Part shown: piece after piece, positions 15,636 through 24,417 of the stretch
Layout: every line of letters begins with the position of its first letter
How positions within the stretch are numbered: the stretch's first letter is position 1
From: Clostridia bacterium
GTDB lineage: Bacteria > Bacillota > Clostridia > Lachnospirales > Bianqueaceae
NCBI GenBank assembly: GCA_900764045.1
Contig: CAAFMN010000092.1
Span: forward strand, 1-59,315
Length of the DNA stretch: 59,315 bases
Direction of reading: 5' to 3'
The notes under the pieces: generated by a model
Told to the model about the DNA's origin: nothing
Databases searched by the model: none
Seen by the model: the letters and a program-made list of their open reading frames with translations, nothing else
Translations under genes and position numbers: made by a program

Positions 15636-16778
15636 TTAATTGTCCGAGTCCTGGCTCTCCAGAAGCTGCGGTCGGCTGAGTGCGTGCTTGCGGAGAAGCT
15701 GGTAGATAACAGAAGTGGCGGGGACACAGATAAAGATGCCGAGGATTCCCAACAGGCCGCCGCCCAGCGTGACCGCTACCAGAGTCCATAGGCCGGGCAG
15801 ATTGATGGCGGTACCGACGACCTTAGGAAAGATCAGGTTGCCCTCAATCTGTTGCAATACAAGGATGAGCAGCAGAAAGAAGAGCATCTGTAGAGGGCTT
15901 ACGGTAAGGATCATCAGTGCGCCCAGCACGATGCCGATAAAAGCGCCGATCATGGGAACCAGTGCTGTAACGCCCAGAAGGATGCTGATCGGTACAGCAT
16001 AGGGAAGCTGGAAGATCAGCATGCCGGCAAAGCAGAGGAGACCAAAGATGATGGCCTCGATGCATTGCCCCGCAAAGTAATTGGAGAAGGTACGGTTACT
16101 CAGCCGCAGGATAGACAGCAGCTTTTCACGCCAATGCGGCTTCAGATAGGCACGGAGCAGGGTATCTGCCTGCCTTTTCAGCTTTTCCTTGCCGGCAAGC
16201 AGATAGACGGCAAAGATCAATGCGACAAAGGTCTGGATAAAGCCGTTGACAATCTCCAGAATGGTCGTCATGATGCTGCTCAGGGCTCCGCCCGCGCCGC
16301 TCATAAAAGTGGAAGAGACAGAAGCGAAGAGAGCCTTCCAATCGATATCCAGCGAGGTCAGCATGTTCTGTATCGAGGGAATATCGTCGAAGAAGGGAAT
16401 CAACGCCGTCCGGGCTTGTTCAAAGAGCGGGGGTAAGGCCTGCCCAAAGAACTGGAAGCTGCCAATCATCTCGGGAGTGACCAACAGAAGCAGGAGCAGC
16501 AGAATGCCCAACAGAATGACAAAGGCCAGGATGATGCAGACCGGCCTGCGGCTGCGGATTACCCAAGGCCGGGTACTGCGCGGGAAATATCTCTTTTCCA
16601 GAAAGCGAAGAGGAATGTTCAGCACAAAAGCCAGCATACAGCCTAAGATCATCGGGAAGCAGACATTCAGAACCATTCCGATAAATCCGGTGATATTATG
16701 AAAATAGATCACGGTCAAACAGCTGATAACAGCGATGACCGCGATCTTAAGCAGAGTTTTATTCGTTGGGTTTTTCAT
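15636..16778 (-). CDS. AI-2E family transporter (PerM/YtvI-like)
   Basis: The protein has about 380 residues and seven to eight membrane spans. Spans near residues 8-30, 32-55 and 66-90 are followed by a large soluble loop and a C-terminal group including VPMIGAFIGIVLGALMILTVSP and GLWTLVAVTLGGGLLGILGIFICVP, typical of the family. ATG 16778 has GGAG seven to eight bases upstream and starts inside the SCIFF maturase gene (20-base overlap), implying translational coupling. Members export small molecules (TqsA, AI-2) or exchange ions. Here it may export the SCIFF product; that is inference. Confidence 0.85.
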   Translation of the reverse strand: MKNPTNKTLLKIAVIAVISCLTVIYFHNITGFIGMVLNVCFPMILGCMLAFVLNIPLRFLEKRYFPRSTRPWVIRSRRPVCIILAFVILLGILLLLLLLVTPEMIGSFQFFGQALPPLFEQARTALIPFFDDIPSIQNMLTSLDIDWKALFASVSSTFMSGAGGALSSIMTTILEIVNGFIQTFVALIFAVYLLAGKEKLKRQADTLLRAYLKPHWREKLLSILRLSNRTFSNYFAGQCIEAIIFGLLCFAGMLIFQLPYAVPISILLGVTALVPMIGAFIGIVLGALMILTVSPLQMLFFLLLILVLQQIEGNLIFPKVVGTAINLPGLWTLVAVTLGGGLLGILGIFICVPATSVIYQLLRKHALSRPQLLESQDSDN

Positions 16779-18150
16779 GGGATTCTCCGTCCATGGCCTG
16801 AGCAACCTTGAGCATAATGGCGCACTCAATACGCTTGCGGTGAAGGTCGCAGCCCATCTTGTAGGTACCGGTCAACGAACCAGTGGAGTGGTAGGCGTTG
16901 GCGGTACAGCCGCCGCTGCAGAATAGCTTGGCAAAACAATCATGACATTCCTTGCGCGCGTAGACATTGCACAGCTTGAATTCGTTGCGCAGCTCTTCGT
17001 TCTGAATGCCGTGGAATACATCGCCAAGCTTAAATGCTTCATTACCGACAAACTGATGGCAGGGATACAGGTCGCCCCAGGGCGTAACCGCCATATATTC
17101 CGTACCGACGCCGCAGCCGGAGATTCTCTTATAGATACAGGGGCCGCCGGTCAGGTCGATCATATAATGGAAAAAGGTGAAGCCGTTGCCATTGCGGCTG
17201 CGGCGCAGCATCTCTTGCGCCAGAATATCATATTGCTCCATCAGAACCGGCAGATCTTCTTCTTTGAGAGCATAATCCTCCTTAGGATCAGCGACAACCG
17301 GCTCCATGGCCAACTGCTTGAAGCCCAGATCGGCGATATGAAGAATATCTGCGGCAAAATCAGTATTGTAATGGGTATAAGTACCGCGCACATAATAGCC
17401 CTGCTGTCCTCTGGCATCGGCCAGCTTCTTGAACTTCGGCAGAATCATATCATAGCTGCCCTTGCCGTTGCGGGTGACACGCAGACGGTCGTTGGTCTCT
17501 TTACGTCCATCCAGGCTCAGAACGACGTTGTACATCTCCTTATTGGCGAATTCGATGACATCGTCATTCAACAGGACACCATTGGTCGTCAGGGTAAAGC
17601 GGAAGTTCTTGTTGTGAATCTTCTCCTGCTCTCTGGCATAGGCCACCAGCTGCTTGACGACATCAAAATTCATCAGCGGCTCGCCGCCGAAGAAGTCGAC
17701 TTCCAGATTGTGTCTGGTGCCGGAGTGCGCAATCAGAAAATCCAGCGCCTGCTTGCCGACCTCATAGCTCATGAGCGCCTTGCTGCCGGAATATTCGCCT
17801 TTGCCGGCAAAACAGTATTTACATGCCAGATTGCAATCGTGGGCGATATGCAGACAGAGTGCCTTGATAACTGTATGACGGTTTTTGAAGTCAAAGGCCA
17901 GATTCTCATAATGATCCTCGGAAAAGAGCTTGCCCTCCTGCTTGAGCTGTTCGATATCAGAGAAGACATCGCGGATGTCCGATTCGCTGACTTCAGGGTA
18001 CTTGTCCTGAACCACGCGGATGATCTCAGCCGCGTCATGGTCCGCGTACATGCCGATGATATCATAGGCGACTTCATCCACTACATGGACGCTGCCGCTG
18101 TTGGAGTCCAGAACGATATTGTAGCCGTTGTTTTTATATTGATGTACCAT
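16759..18150 (-). CDS. scfB: SCIFF peptide radical SAM maturase
   Basis: This 463-residue enzyme installs Cys-to-alpha-carbon thioether links in the SCIFF peptide. An N-terminal RiPP-recognition-like region (residues 1-90) is followed by the radical SAM motif CNLACKYCFAGKG near residue 110 and then FFGGEPLMNFD. A SPASM region has CGVGTEYMAVTPWGDLYPCHQF and CNVYARKECHDCFAKLFCSGGC. AAAGGAA precedes ATG. It lies about 95 bases downstream of the SCIFF gene, separated by a partial terminator. The pair is a near-universal marker of Clostridia. Confidence 0.95.
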   Translation of the reverse strand: MVHQYKNNGYNIVLDSNSGSVHVVDEVAYDIIGMYADHDAAEIIRVVQDKYPEVSESDIRDVFSDIEQLKQEGKLFSEDHYENLAFDFKNRHTVIKALCLHIAHDCNLACKYCFAGKGEYSGSKALMSYEVGKQALDFLIAHSGTRHNLEVDFFGGEPLMNFDVVKQLVAYAREQEKIHNKNFRFTLTTNGVLLNDDVIEFANKEMYNVVLSLDGRKETNDRLRVTRNGKGSYDMILPKFKKLADARGQQGYYVRGTYTHYNTDFAADILHIADLGFKQLAMEPVVADPKEDYALKEEDLPVLMEQYDILAQEMLRRSRNGNGFTFFHYMIDLTGGPCIYKRISGCGVGTEYMAVTPWGDLYPCHQFVGNEAFKLGDVFHGIQNEELRNEFKLCNVYARKECHDCFAKLFCSGGCTANAYHSTGSLTGTYKMGCDLHRKRIECAIMLKVAQAMDGESHEKPNE

Positions 18151-18176
18151 AGGGTTCCTTTCTTTTGTGGGGCGGA

Positions 18177-18228
18177 TAAAAAAAGCTGCATGAAAACAGG
18201 CCCATAGATAAACCTGGGTTCATACAGC
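18177..18228 (-). terminator. Attenuator between SCIFF peptide and maturase
   Basis: On the minus strand GCTGTATGAACCCAGG (18228-18213) pairs with CCTGTTTTCATGCAGC (18200-18185) with a few mismatches, followed by TTTTTTT. It should end most transcripts after the peptide and allow limited read-through to the enzyme. Confidence 0.75.
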
Positions 18229-18245
18229 GTTTTTACCAACCAAAA

Positions 18246-18398
18246 TTACTTGTTTTCCTTGCGCTGCTCGCACTGCTGATTCGCAATACCACAAGAGGTC
18301 TTGCAAGCAGACTGGCAGGAGGTCTGGCACTCGCCACAGCCGCCGTTCTGAACGGACTCAGCCATGCTTCTGGTATCCAAAGTCTGGATTCTCTTCAT
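18246..18398 (-). CDS. scfA: SCIFF (six cysteines in forty-five) ranthipeptide precursor
   Basis: The 50-residue peptide opens MKRIQTLDTRSMAESVQ and carries six Cys at positions 21, 24, 28, 32, 36 and 43, with the CQTSCQSACKTSC run that defines SCIFF. It is the substrate of the adjacent radical SAM enzyme. AAGAAGGTG precedes ATG. A near-consensus promoter lies 50-78 bases upstream and an attenuator downstream. SCIFF is present in nearly all Clostridia; its product has been linked to quorum sensing in some species. Confidence 0.95.
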   Translation of the reverse strand: MKRIQTLDTRSMAESVQNGGCGECQTSCQSACKTSCGIANQQCEQRKENK

Positions 18399-18447
18399 CA
18401 AAAACACCTTCTTTCCCACTAGTATCTGAAATCTTCAGACTACCTTT

Positions 18448-18476
18448 ATTATATAGGATTTTGACAGGACTGTCAA
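18448..18476 (-). promoter_or_regulatory. Near-consensus sigma-A promoter of scfA
   Basis: On the minus strand TTGACA (18476-18471) and TATAAT (18453-18448) are separated by exactly 17 bases. A 6-bp hairpin TCTGAA/TTCAGA lies in the leader at 18425-18439. Strong expression of the peptide is expected. Confidence 0.85.
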
Positions 18477-18484
18477 TATGTAAA

Positions 18485-19939
18485 TTAGACTTCTACGACA
18501 TGGATTGACAACGGCAGAGTTCCGTAAGTGCTCTTTACGGTGATGCCATCGTCAAACAAGCCGTTGATCTGAGCGATCGTGGTGGGCGTGATCTCCTCAC
18601 CGGGAACAATCAGCGGAATCCCGGGCGGATAGGCAAAAACGATTTCGCGGGCGATTCGTCCGGCACTCTGATCAAAGGGGACACATTCGTCCGGCATATC
18701 CTTGGCGGCGCTGATCGTCATTCGTGTTACGCTCTCCTGAAGACGGGGCAGAGAAGCGCCGCGCTTGGGCGTATCAGAACCGTATTCGGAATCGATCTCG
18801 ATCAGGGCGTGCAGAAGCCGCTCAAATCCTTCGTCCGTATCACAGATGCTGGTCAATGCCAGCGCGTAGTCTGCGGCGATCATCTCCAACTCGATCTTAT
18901 ACTTGCGGAGCATCAATTCTTCAAATTCGCCGCTGGTCAGACGCAGGTTGCGGATGCTCATCACAATCTTACTGGGGTCAAAAGCATAGAAGAGTGGATG
19001 GTTCTCTACAGAGTCCGTCCCCTTGCACAGAATCCGGATGTGCTTCAGAACACGCGTCTCGCGGGCAAACATATTGATGCGGCGGATGTATTCATGGAAC
19101 AGGGATTCTTTTTTATCGTTCAGCATATGCACGCAGTTGTCAATCGCCGCCATAAAAATATAAGAAGGGCTTGTACTCTCAAAGATGGCGAGCGCGGCAC
19201 TGACTTGGCGGTCCATCTCCTGCAGCTTTTCACGGTTCTTCCACAGGCTGCTGCACATATGGAGCAGCGCTGTCTGCGTCGGGCTGGGCAGAGTCTTATG
19301 GATGCTCTGAATGACCAGATCGGCGCCCTCGGTAACCGCACTGGCAGGGAAAGAGGGATGGAAGCCCAGATGGGGTCCATGCGCTTCGTCTACGATCAGA
19401 GGCACCTTGTATTCATGCAGAATCTTGCTGATAGAAGCGACATCAGAGACGACGCCGTCGTAGGTGGGAGAGGTGATGATGGCGAGCTTGATGTCCGGAT
19501 ATTCTTCCATCATCGCGCGCACCTGCTCCGGTGTGATGCTGCCGTTGACGCCAAACTCTTCGTCGACAGCGGGGAAAAGATAGATGGGGTGCAGTCCGCA
19601 CAGATGCATAGCATTGTATACAGCCTTGTGGCAATTGCGGGCGATCAGAATCTTGTCTCCGCGTTTGGACAGGGCAAATATGGCAGCCAGCAATCCGCAG
19701 GTACTGCCGTTGATCAGATACCAGCAGCGGTAGCTGTTAAAGAGACGTGCCGCCAGATCCATAGAATCCTTGAGGATTCCGTTGGAGTCATGCAGATTGT
19801 CACTGCCGGCAACCTCGGTGATGTCGATCCGATAAGGATCAATCCCCTCCAAAAAATCAAAATTCCGCTTGTGTCCGGGCATATGCATGGGGTAGATATC
19901 CTGCTCGGAGTAGGTGTTCAGATAATCCAGAAGTTTCAA
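18485..19939 (-). CDS. Orn/Lys/Arg decarboxylase (fold type I PLP enzyme)
   Basis: The 484-residue protein starts with MHMPGHKRN, the signature opening of short Firmicute Orn/Lys/Arg decarboxylases (YaaO/SpeA type). The PLP-lysine motif is SIHKTLPSPTQTALLHM near residue 230, and the cofactor Asp/His segment reads VDEAHGPHLGFHPSFP. The C-terminal domain with PPGIPLIVPGEEIT is present. It makes a polyamine or cadaverine/agmatine by decarboxylation. Exact substrate is not deducible. It follows the TPR gene, 44 bases away, in the same direction. Confidence 0.9.
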   Translation of the reverse strand: MKLLDYLNTYSEQDIYPMHMPGHKRNFDFLEGIDPYRIDITEVAGSDNLHDSNGILKDSMDLAARLFNSYRCWYLINGSTCGLLAAIFALSKRGDKILIARNCHKAVYNAMHLCGLHPIYLFPAVDEEFGVNGSITPEQVRAMMEEYPDIKLAIITSPTYDGVVSDVASISKILHEYKVPLIVDEAHGPHLGFHPSFPASAVTEGADLVIQSIHKTLPSPTQTALLHMCSSLWKNREKLQEMDRQVSAALAIFESTSPSYIFMAAIDNCVHMLNDKKESLFHEYIRRINMFARETRVLKHIRILCKGTDSVENHPLFYAFDPSKIVMSIRNLRLTSGEFEELMLRKYKIELEMIAADYALALTSICDTDEGFERLLHALIEIDSEYGSDTPKRGASLPRLQESVTRMTISAAKDMPDECVPFDQSAGRIAREIVFAYPPGIPLIVPGEEITPTTIAQINGLFDDGITVKSTYGTLPLSIHVVEV

Positions 19940-19983
19940 AGTATTATCCCTCCTAAAGTATATTCATCCGCTGCGGCGGATGC

Positions 19984-20937
19984 TCAGCGATTTTCTGTTT
20001 CGATATCGTCCGTGTCCTCTTCATGGGACTTCAGCTCGGAGAGCTCCTCGCGTTCGATATCATCTGTATCTTCAGAGACACGCGCAGGAGTCCGAACCTC
20101 CGACGCGTCCCGACCGCTCCAATATTGTTCATACTTGGCGTCTACCTGTTCGCGGGAAACCGTATTCATTCCCGTGATATTGCATTGATGCGCCGCCGCG
20201 AAATACTCGGCAGCCAGTTCCTGGTTGCCCCAGGATTCGTAGATCAATCCGAGGTGGTATTTGCTGTCCACCATAGTATCCTTAAGGTCCAGCGCTTTTA
20301 GGAAATAGCGCTCCGCGTCCTCATAATTGCCCTGACGGAAAGCGATCTGGCCCAGATTATCATAGGCGGGACCATGCGTTTCGTTTTCGTGCAGCGCCTT
20401 GTCCGTATAATCCAAAGCCTTATCGTAGTCTCCGGCTTCAATGTAAAAATAGCCCAAAGTGGTATTAAAATCAAGACTGAAATATTCGTACTTAGCGACC
20501 ATCATCTCCATCGTCTCGATGGCTTTATCCAGTTGTCCGCATTTCCAATAGGCAATTGCCAGATCCTGCTCCGCATACTTTAGAAGCATGGGGGAAACAT
20601 CTTTCATGGAGACAATCTGCTGAAATACCGGCAGAGCCTCGGAATAGTGGCAGTCGCGCAGCATGTCCAGACCGTAGGCCAGCATCGCGTGAACACAGCG
20701 GGTATTATGCTTGATGGCGAAGCGGTACAATGCGTGCGCGAACGCCGGCTTTTTTAAGAATCCGTCCAGAAGATATGCGGTCCAGCCTACGGCGGTGCCC
20801 AGGTGCGTAATATAGAGGATCAGACCATAGGCAACAAAGACCAGAAGCGACCAGCCAAAAGGAATATGAAATACAATACAGGCAAGAAGGAGAGCTGCAG
20901 TAATCAACAAATATGGATGTTTTTCGATAAATTTCAT
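19984..20937 (-). CDS. Membrane-anchored TPR-repeat protein
   Basis: The 317-residue protein has two N-terminal membrane spans (about residues 8-45), then a TPR solenoid with repeats such as YFYIEAGDYDKALDYTDKAL and AYDNLGQIAFRQGNYEDAERYFLKAL. The C-terminal tail is very acidic, with repeated DTDDIE. The start at 20937 is chosen for AGGAGG eight bases upstream. TPRs mediate protein contacts; no partner is evident. The acidic repeats are unusual and may bind cations or basic proteins. Confidence 0.75.
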   Translation of the reverse strand: MKFIEKHPYLLITAALLLACIVFHIPFGWSLLVFVAYGLILYITHLGTAVGWTAYLLDGFLKKPAFAHALYRFAIKHNTRCVHAMLAYGLDMLRDCHYSEALPVFQQIVSMKDVSPMLLKYAEQDLAIAYWKCGQLDKAIETMEMMVAKYEYFSLDFNTTLGYFYIEAGDYDKALDYTDKALHENETHGPAYDNLGQIAFRQGNYEDAERYFLKALDLKDTMVDSKYHLGLIYESWGNQELAAEYFAAAHQCNITGMNTVSREQVDAKYEQYWSGRDASEVRTPARVSEDTDDIEREELSELKSHEEDTDDIETENR

Positions 20938-21040
20938 CAGATGGCCTCCTGTATGTAGAATAAAACGCAAAATCTATCATATCATGAGTATGGCCAGGAT
21001 TCAAGAGAAAAATATTATTTTTCTGTATTTTCCGGGAGCT

Positions 21041-21298
21041 TCAGAACCAGATTCCGGCGGCTACAAGCAGGAGGATGCCGGGAAGCCCAAGAAGGGTGCT
21101 GATGCCGAGTGTCCATAGATTGACACCCACCGGAAAGGCAGGCCAGAGCATGGACAGGATGGAGAGTGCCAGCAGGCCAAAGAGGGTATTGAGAAGAAAG
21201 CGAAGCGCCAGATGAAAGATCCGAGGCGAAAGGAGCGCCAGGACGGAAAAGGAGAGGATGAGGATTCCGAGTAGAATCAGCAGCTGAATTCCGGTCAT
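21041..21298 (-). CDS. BofA-family membrane protein (pro-sigma-K processing inhibitor-like)
   Basis: The 85-residue protein is almost wholly hydrophobic, with two or three spans. The C-terminal GVNLWTLGISTLLGLPGILLL matches the conserved end of BofA, which restrains SpoIVFB during sporulation. GGAGG lies seven bases before ATG. It supports a spore-forming ancestry. BofA homologues also occur in organisms that no longer sporulate. Confidence 0.8.
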   Translation of the reverse strand: MTGIQLLILLGILILSFSVLALLSPRIFHLALRFLLNTLFGLLALSILSMLWPAFPVGVNLWTLGISTLLGLPGILLLVAAGIWF

Positions 21299-21377
21299 AG
21301 GGAGCCTCCGTTAAGAAGTTATTTTCAGTATATGATCTGTATGGAAAAATATTTCTGAAGAATTTTTAATTTCCCTC

Positions 21378-21406
21378 TTGCAATATACCCTATGGGGGTA
21401 TATAAT
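21378..21406 (+). promoter_or_regulatory. csoR-copA promoter with CsoR-type operator
   Basis: TTGCAA (21378-21383) and TATAAT (21401-21406) are 17 bases apart. The spacer holds the near-palindrome ATACCCTATGGGGGTAT (21384-21400), matching the known CsoR operator pattern TACCC...GGGGGTA. Repressor bound there would block the polymerase; Cu(I) would release it. Confidence 0.85.
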
Positions 21407-21435
21407 AGGGCCGTATCAAAGGAAGGAGGGTTCCT

Positions 21436-21732
21436 ATGGAAGAATGCTGTTGTCACAGAACCAAGCAGCGCTCAGAACAAGAGTATACGGATCTGATCCA
21501 CCGTTTGAACCGTATAGAGGGACAAATCCGCGGGATCAAGAGCATGGTGGAGAGAGACGCGTATTGTCCGGAGATTCTGACGCAAGTAGCCGCGGCCAAC
21601 GCCGCGTTAAACAGTTTCAATAAAGTGCTGCTGGCCAATCATATCCGAACCTGTGTAGCACAGGATATACGGGACGGCAAGGATGAGACCATCGACGAGT
21701 TGGTGGCTACGATGCAGAAACTGATGAAATAA
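21436..21732 (+). CDS. csoR: Copper-sensing repressor, CsoR family
   Basis: This 98-residue all-helical repressor has LNRIEGQIRGIKSMVE and the Cys-His-Cys metal-site pattern: YCPEIL, then NHIRTCV. An additional CCCH cluster occurs near the N-terminus (residues 4-7), a common variation. Autoregulation is inferred from the operator just upstream. Downstream copA starts 31 bases after the stop. FrmR/RcnR members share the fold, but operator and partner favour copper. Confidence 0.92.
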   Translation: MEECCCHRTKQRSEQEYTDLIHRLNRIEGQIRGIKSMVERDAYCPEILTQVAAANAALNSFNKVLLANHIRTCVAQDIRDGKDETIDELVATMQKLMK

Positions 21733-21762
21733 AGATATAAATATAAGAAAAGAGGAAAGCAT

Positions 21763-24255
21763 ATGGAGCAGTATAATGTAACAGGCATGAGCTGTGCCGC
21801 TTGCAGTGCGCGTGTGGAAAAAGCCGTATCCAAGGTGCCGGGCGTGACGTCCTGCTCGGTGAGTTTGCTGACCAATTCGATGGGAGTAGAAGGTACGGCA
21901 TCCTCCGGCGCGGTTATCGCGGCGGTGGAAGAGGCAGGCTACGGCGCGTCGCTGAAGGGGGCGGAAAAGGTGGCGAAGCCTGCCGATGAGGACGCGCTGA
22001 AGGACCGGGAGACACCGGCGCTGAAGAGGCGCTTGCTCTGGTCTATCGGATTTCTGGTCGTTCTGATGTATCTATCCATGGGACATATGATGTGGGGATG
22101 GCCGCTCCCGGCGTTTTTAGAGGGCAATCACGTCGCTATGGGGTTGGTGGAGATGCTGCTGACGATCGCCATTATGGTAATCAATCAGAAGTTCTTTATC
22201 AGCGGCTTCAAGAGCTTATGGCACAGAGCACCCAATATGGATACGCTGGTGGCCCTGGGTTCCGGAGCATCATTTGTCTATAGTGTTTACGCGCTTTTTG
22301 CGATGACTGGCGCGCAGGTACAGGGCGATATGGAAGCCGTCATGGGATACATGGACGAGTTCTATTTTGAGTCGGCCGCCATGATCCTGACATTGATCAC
22401 CGTAGGGAAAATGCTGGAGGCACGTTCCAAAGGCAAGACGACGGACGCGCTGAAGAGCCTGATGAAGCTCGCGCCTAAGACGGCAGTATTGCTTCGGGAC
22501 GGAGCAGAGGTTGAGGTCCCGATTGATCAGGTACAAAAGGACGATATATTTGTGGTGCGTCCGGGAGAGAATATCCCCGTGGACGGTGTTGTGCTGGAAG
22601 GAAGCAGTGCTGTCAATGAAGCGGCCTTGACAGGAGAGAGTATACCGGTGGACAAGGCAGAAGGAGACAGCGTATCGGCTGCGACATCCAATCAGTCCGG
22701 ATTTTTGCGGTGCCAAGCGACCCGTGTCGGAGAGGATACGACTCTTTCGCAGATTATCCAGATGGTCAGCGACGCGGCGGCAACGAAGGCGCCGATCGCT
22801 AAGGTCGCGGATAAAGTATCCGGCGTATTCGTCCCTGCGGTCATCAGTATTGCGGCAGTGACCATCCTGATCTGGCTGCTGGTAGGACAGAGTGTAGGCT
22901 TTGCCTTGGCAAGAGGAATCTCTGTACTGGTTATCAGCTGCCCTTGCGCGCTGGGATTGGCGACGCCGGTTGCCATTATGGTGGGAAACGGTATGGGCGC
23001 CAAGAACGGAATCCTCTTTAAGACAGCGGCGTCTCTGGAAGCGGCAGGCAAGACACAGATTGTGGCTCTGGATAAAACCGGTACGATTACAAGCGGAGAG
23101 CCCAGAGTGACCGATTTGATCCCGAATGGCGGATTCAGCGAGGCGGAACTTCTGAGGACAGCCTATGCGCTGGAAAAAAAGAGCGAGCATCCGTTGGCGC
23201 GGGCGATACTGCGGTATGCGGAGGAGCAGAAGGCAGAGAACGCGGAAGTGACAGAGTTCCGGATCCTTGCAGGCAACGGCCTGGAGGGCGTACTGGACGG
23301 AAAGAAGATCAAAGGCGGAAATGAGCGATATATCGGAGCACTGCCGGATTCCATACGGCAGACAGCTGCGGAACTGGCAGAAGCCGGGAAAACACCGATC
23401 TTTTTCAGTGTGGATGAGCAGCTTGCCGGAATCATCGCGGTGGCGGACGTGATCAAGGAGGATAGTCCGCAGGCGGTTCACGAGCTTCAGAATATGGGAA
23501 TCCGCGTGGTTATGCTGACCGGAGATAATGAGCGCACGGCACGGGCCATCGGCGCACAGGCAGGTGTGGATGAGGTTATCGCGGGAGTTCTGCCGGATGG
23601 TAAAGAGAGTGTGATACGTTCACTGAAGGCGCAGGGCAGAGTTGCCATGGTCGGAGACGGCATCAACGACGCTCCGGCGTTAACGCGCGCCGATACAGGA
23701 ATCGCGATTGGCGCGGGGACGGACATCGCAATCGACGCGGCGGATATTGTGCTGATGAAAAGCCGTCTGAGCGATGTGCCGGCGGTCATTCGTCTGAGCC
23801 GTGCCACATTGCGAAATATTCATGAGAATCTATTCTGGGCATTCTTCTATAATGTGATCGGAATTCCGCTGGCGGCAGGGGCTTGGATCCACCTGCTGGG
23901 CTGGCAGCTCAACCCGATGTTCGGCGCGGCGGCCATGAGCCTGTCGAGCTTCTGCGTTGTAACGAATGCGTTGCGTCTGAATCTTTTTGATCTGCGCGAT
24001 TCCAGAAAAGATAAAAAAATAAAACAGAAAGCGGAGGAAAATTCCATGACGAAAACGATGAAGATTGAGGGAATGATGTGCGGACACTGTGAGGCACGGG
24101 TGAAGAAGGCTCTGGAGGCATTGCCGGAGGTTACGGAGGCAGCCGTCAGCCATGAGTCCGGGACAGCCGTTGTGACGCTGAACGCGCCGGTGGAGGATAA
24201 GGCTCTTAAAAAGGCAGTAGAAGATCAGGACTATAAAGTCGTATCGATTGACTGA
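21763..24255 (+). CDS. copA: Copper-exporting P-type ATPase with C-terminal CopZ-like domain
   Basis: The 830-residue protein starts with a heavy-metal-associated domain (MSCAACSARVEKA, Cys11/Cys14). It has the transmembrane CPC motif (VISCPCALGLATP), the DKTGT phosphorylation site, the TGDNERTA region and the GDGINDAPAL hinge. It pumps Cu(I) out using ATP. A 20-residue charged linker (RKDKKIKQKAEEN) leads into a second HMA domain with MMCGHCEARVKKAL. GGAGG and an in-frame ATG at 24046 within the linker could also yield that domain separately. It is co-transcribed with csoR. Confidence 0.95.
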   Translation: MEQYNVTGMSCAACSARVEKAVSKVPGVTSCSVSLLTNSMGVEGTASSGAVIAAVEEAGYGASLKGAEKVAKPADEDALKDRETPALKRRLLWSIGFLVVLMYLSMGHMMWGWPLPAFLEGNHVAMGLVEMLLTIAIMVINQKFFISGFKSLWHRAPNMDTLVALGSGASFVYSVYALFAMTGAQVQGDMEAVMGYMDEFYFESAAMILTLITVGKMLEARSKGKTTDALKSLMKLAPKTAVLLRDGAEVEVPIDQVQKDDIFVVRPGENIPVDGVVLEGSSAVNEAALTGESIPVDKAEGDSVSAATSNQSGFLRCQATRVGEDTTLSQIIQMVSDAAATKAPIAKVADKVSGVFVPAVISIAAVTILIWLLVGQSVGFALARGISVLVISCPCALGLATPVAIMVGNGMGAKNGILFKTAASLEAAGKTQIVALDKTGTITSGEPRVTDLIPNGGFSEAELLRTAYALEKKSEHPLARAILRYAEEQKAENAEVTEFRILAGNGLEGVLDGKKIKGGNERYIGALPDSIRQTAAELAEAGKTPIFFSVDEQLAGIIAVADVIKEDSPQAVHELQNMGIRVVMLTGDNERTARAIGAQAGVDEVIAGVLPDGKESVIRSLKAQGRVAMVGDGINDAPALTRADTGIAIGAGTDIAIDAADIVLMKSRLSDVPAVIRLSRATLRNIHENLFWAFFYNVIGIPLAAGAWIHLLGWQLNPMFGAAAMSLSSFCVVTNALRLNLFDLRDSRKDKKIKQKAEENSMTKTMKIEGMMCGHCEARVKKALEALPEVTEAAVSHESGTAVVTLNAPVEDKALKKAVEDQDYKVVSID
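24046..24255 (+). CDS. Possible separately translated CopZ-like chaperone inside copA
   Basis: An in-frame ATG at 24046 is preceded by GGAGG at 24033-24037, eight bases away, an ideal ribosome-binding site. Translation would give a 69-residue HMA domain (MTKTMKIEGMMCGHC) identical to the CopA tail, equivalent in size and motif to CopZ. In E. coli, copA yields both the pump and a chaperone by frameshifting, so dual products from one gene have precedent. Internal initiation here is inference from sequence. Confidence 0.5.
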   Translation: MTKTMKIEGMMCGHCEARVKKALEALPEVTEAAVSHESGTAVVTLNAPVEDKALKKAVEDQDYKVVSID

Positions 24256-24270
24256 ACATCCTGATCCTCC

Positions 24271-24311
24271 AATGACATCGAAATCGTTGTGGTTTCGATG
24301 TCATTTTTTAT
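24271..24311 (+). terminator. csoR-copA terminator
   Basis: AATGACATCGAAATC (24271-24285) pairs with GGTTTCGATGTCATT (24291-24305) with a wobble, followed by TTTTTA. Strong intrinsic terminator. Confidence 0.9.
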
Positions 24312-24417
24312 AAAGTGAAAATTTTGCGCTCGCGGCTTGCATTGAGCATCCTCAAGTAGTATAATTAAGCTGTTATCATACCGCAAAGCAAAAATTGCAG
24401 AACATGGAGGAATTCCT

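Noticed and set aside
18809..20188. 459-codon plus-strand frame across decarboxylase and TPR genes
   Set aside because: It crosses two genes and their intergenic spacer on the opposite strand, typical of an antisense artefact.
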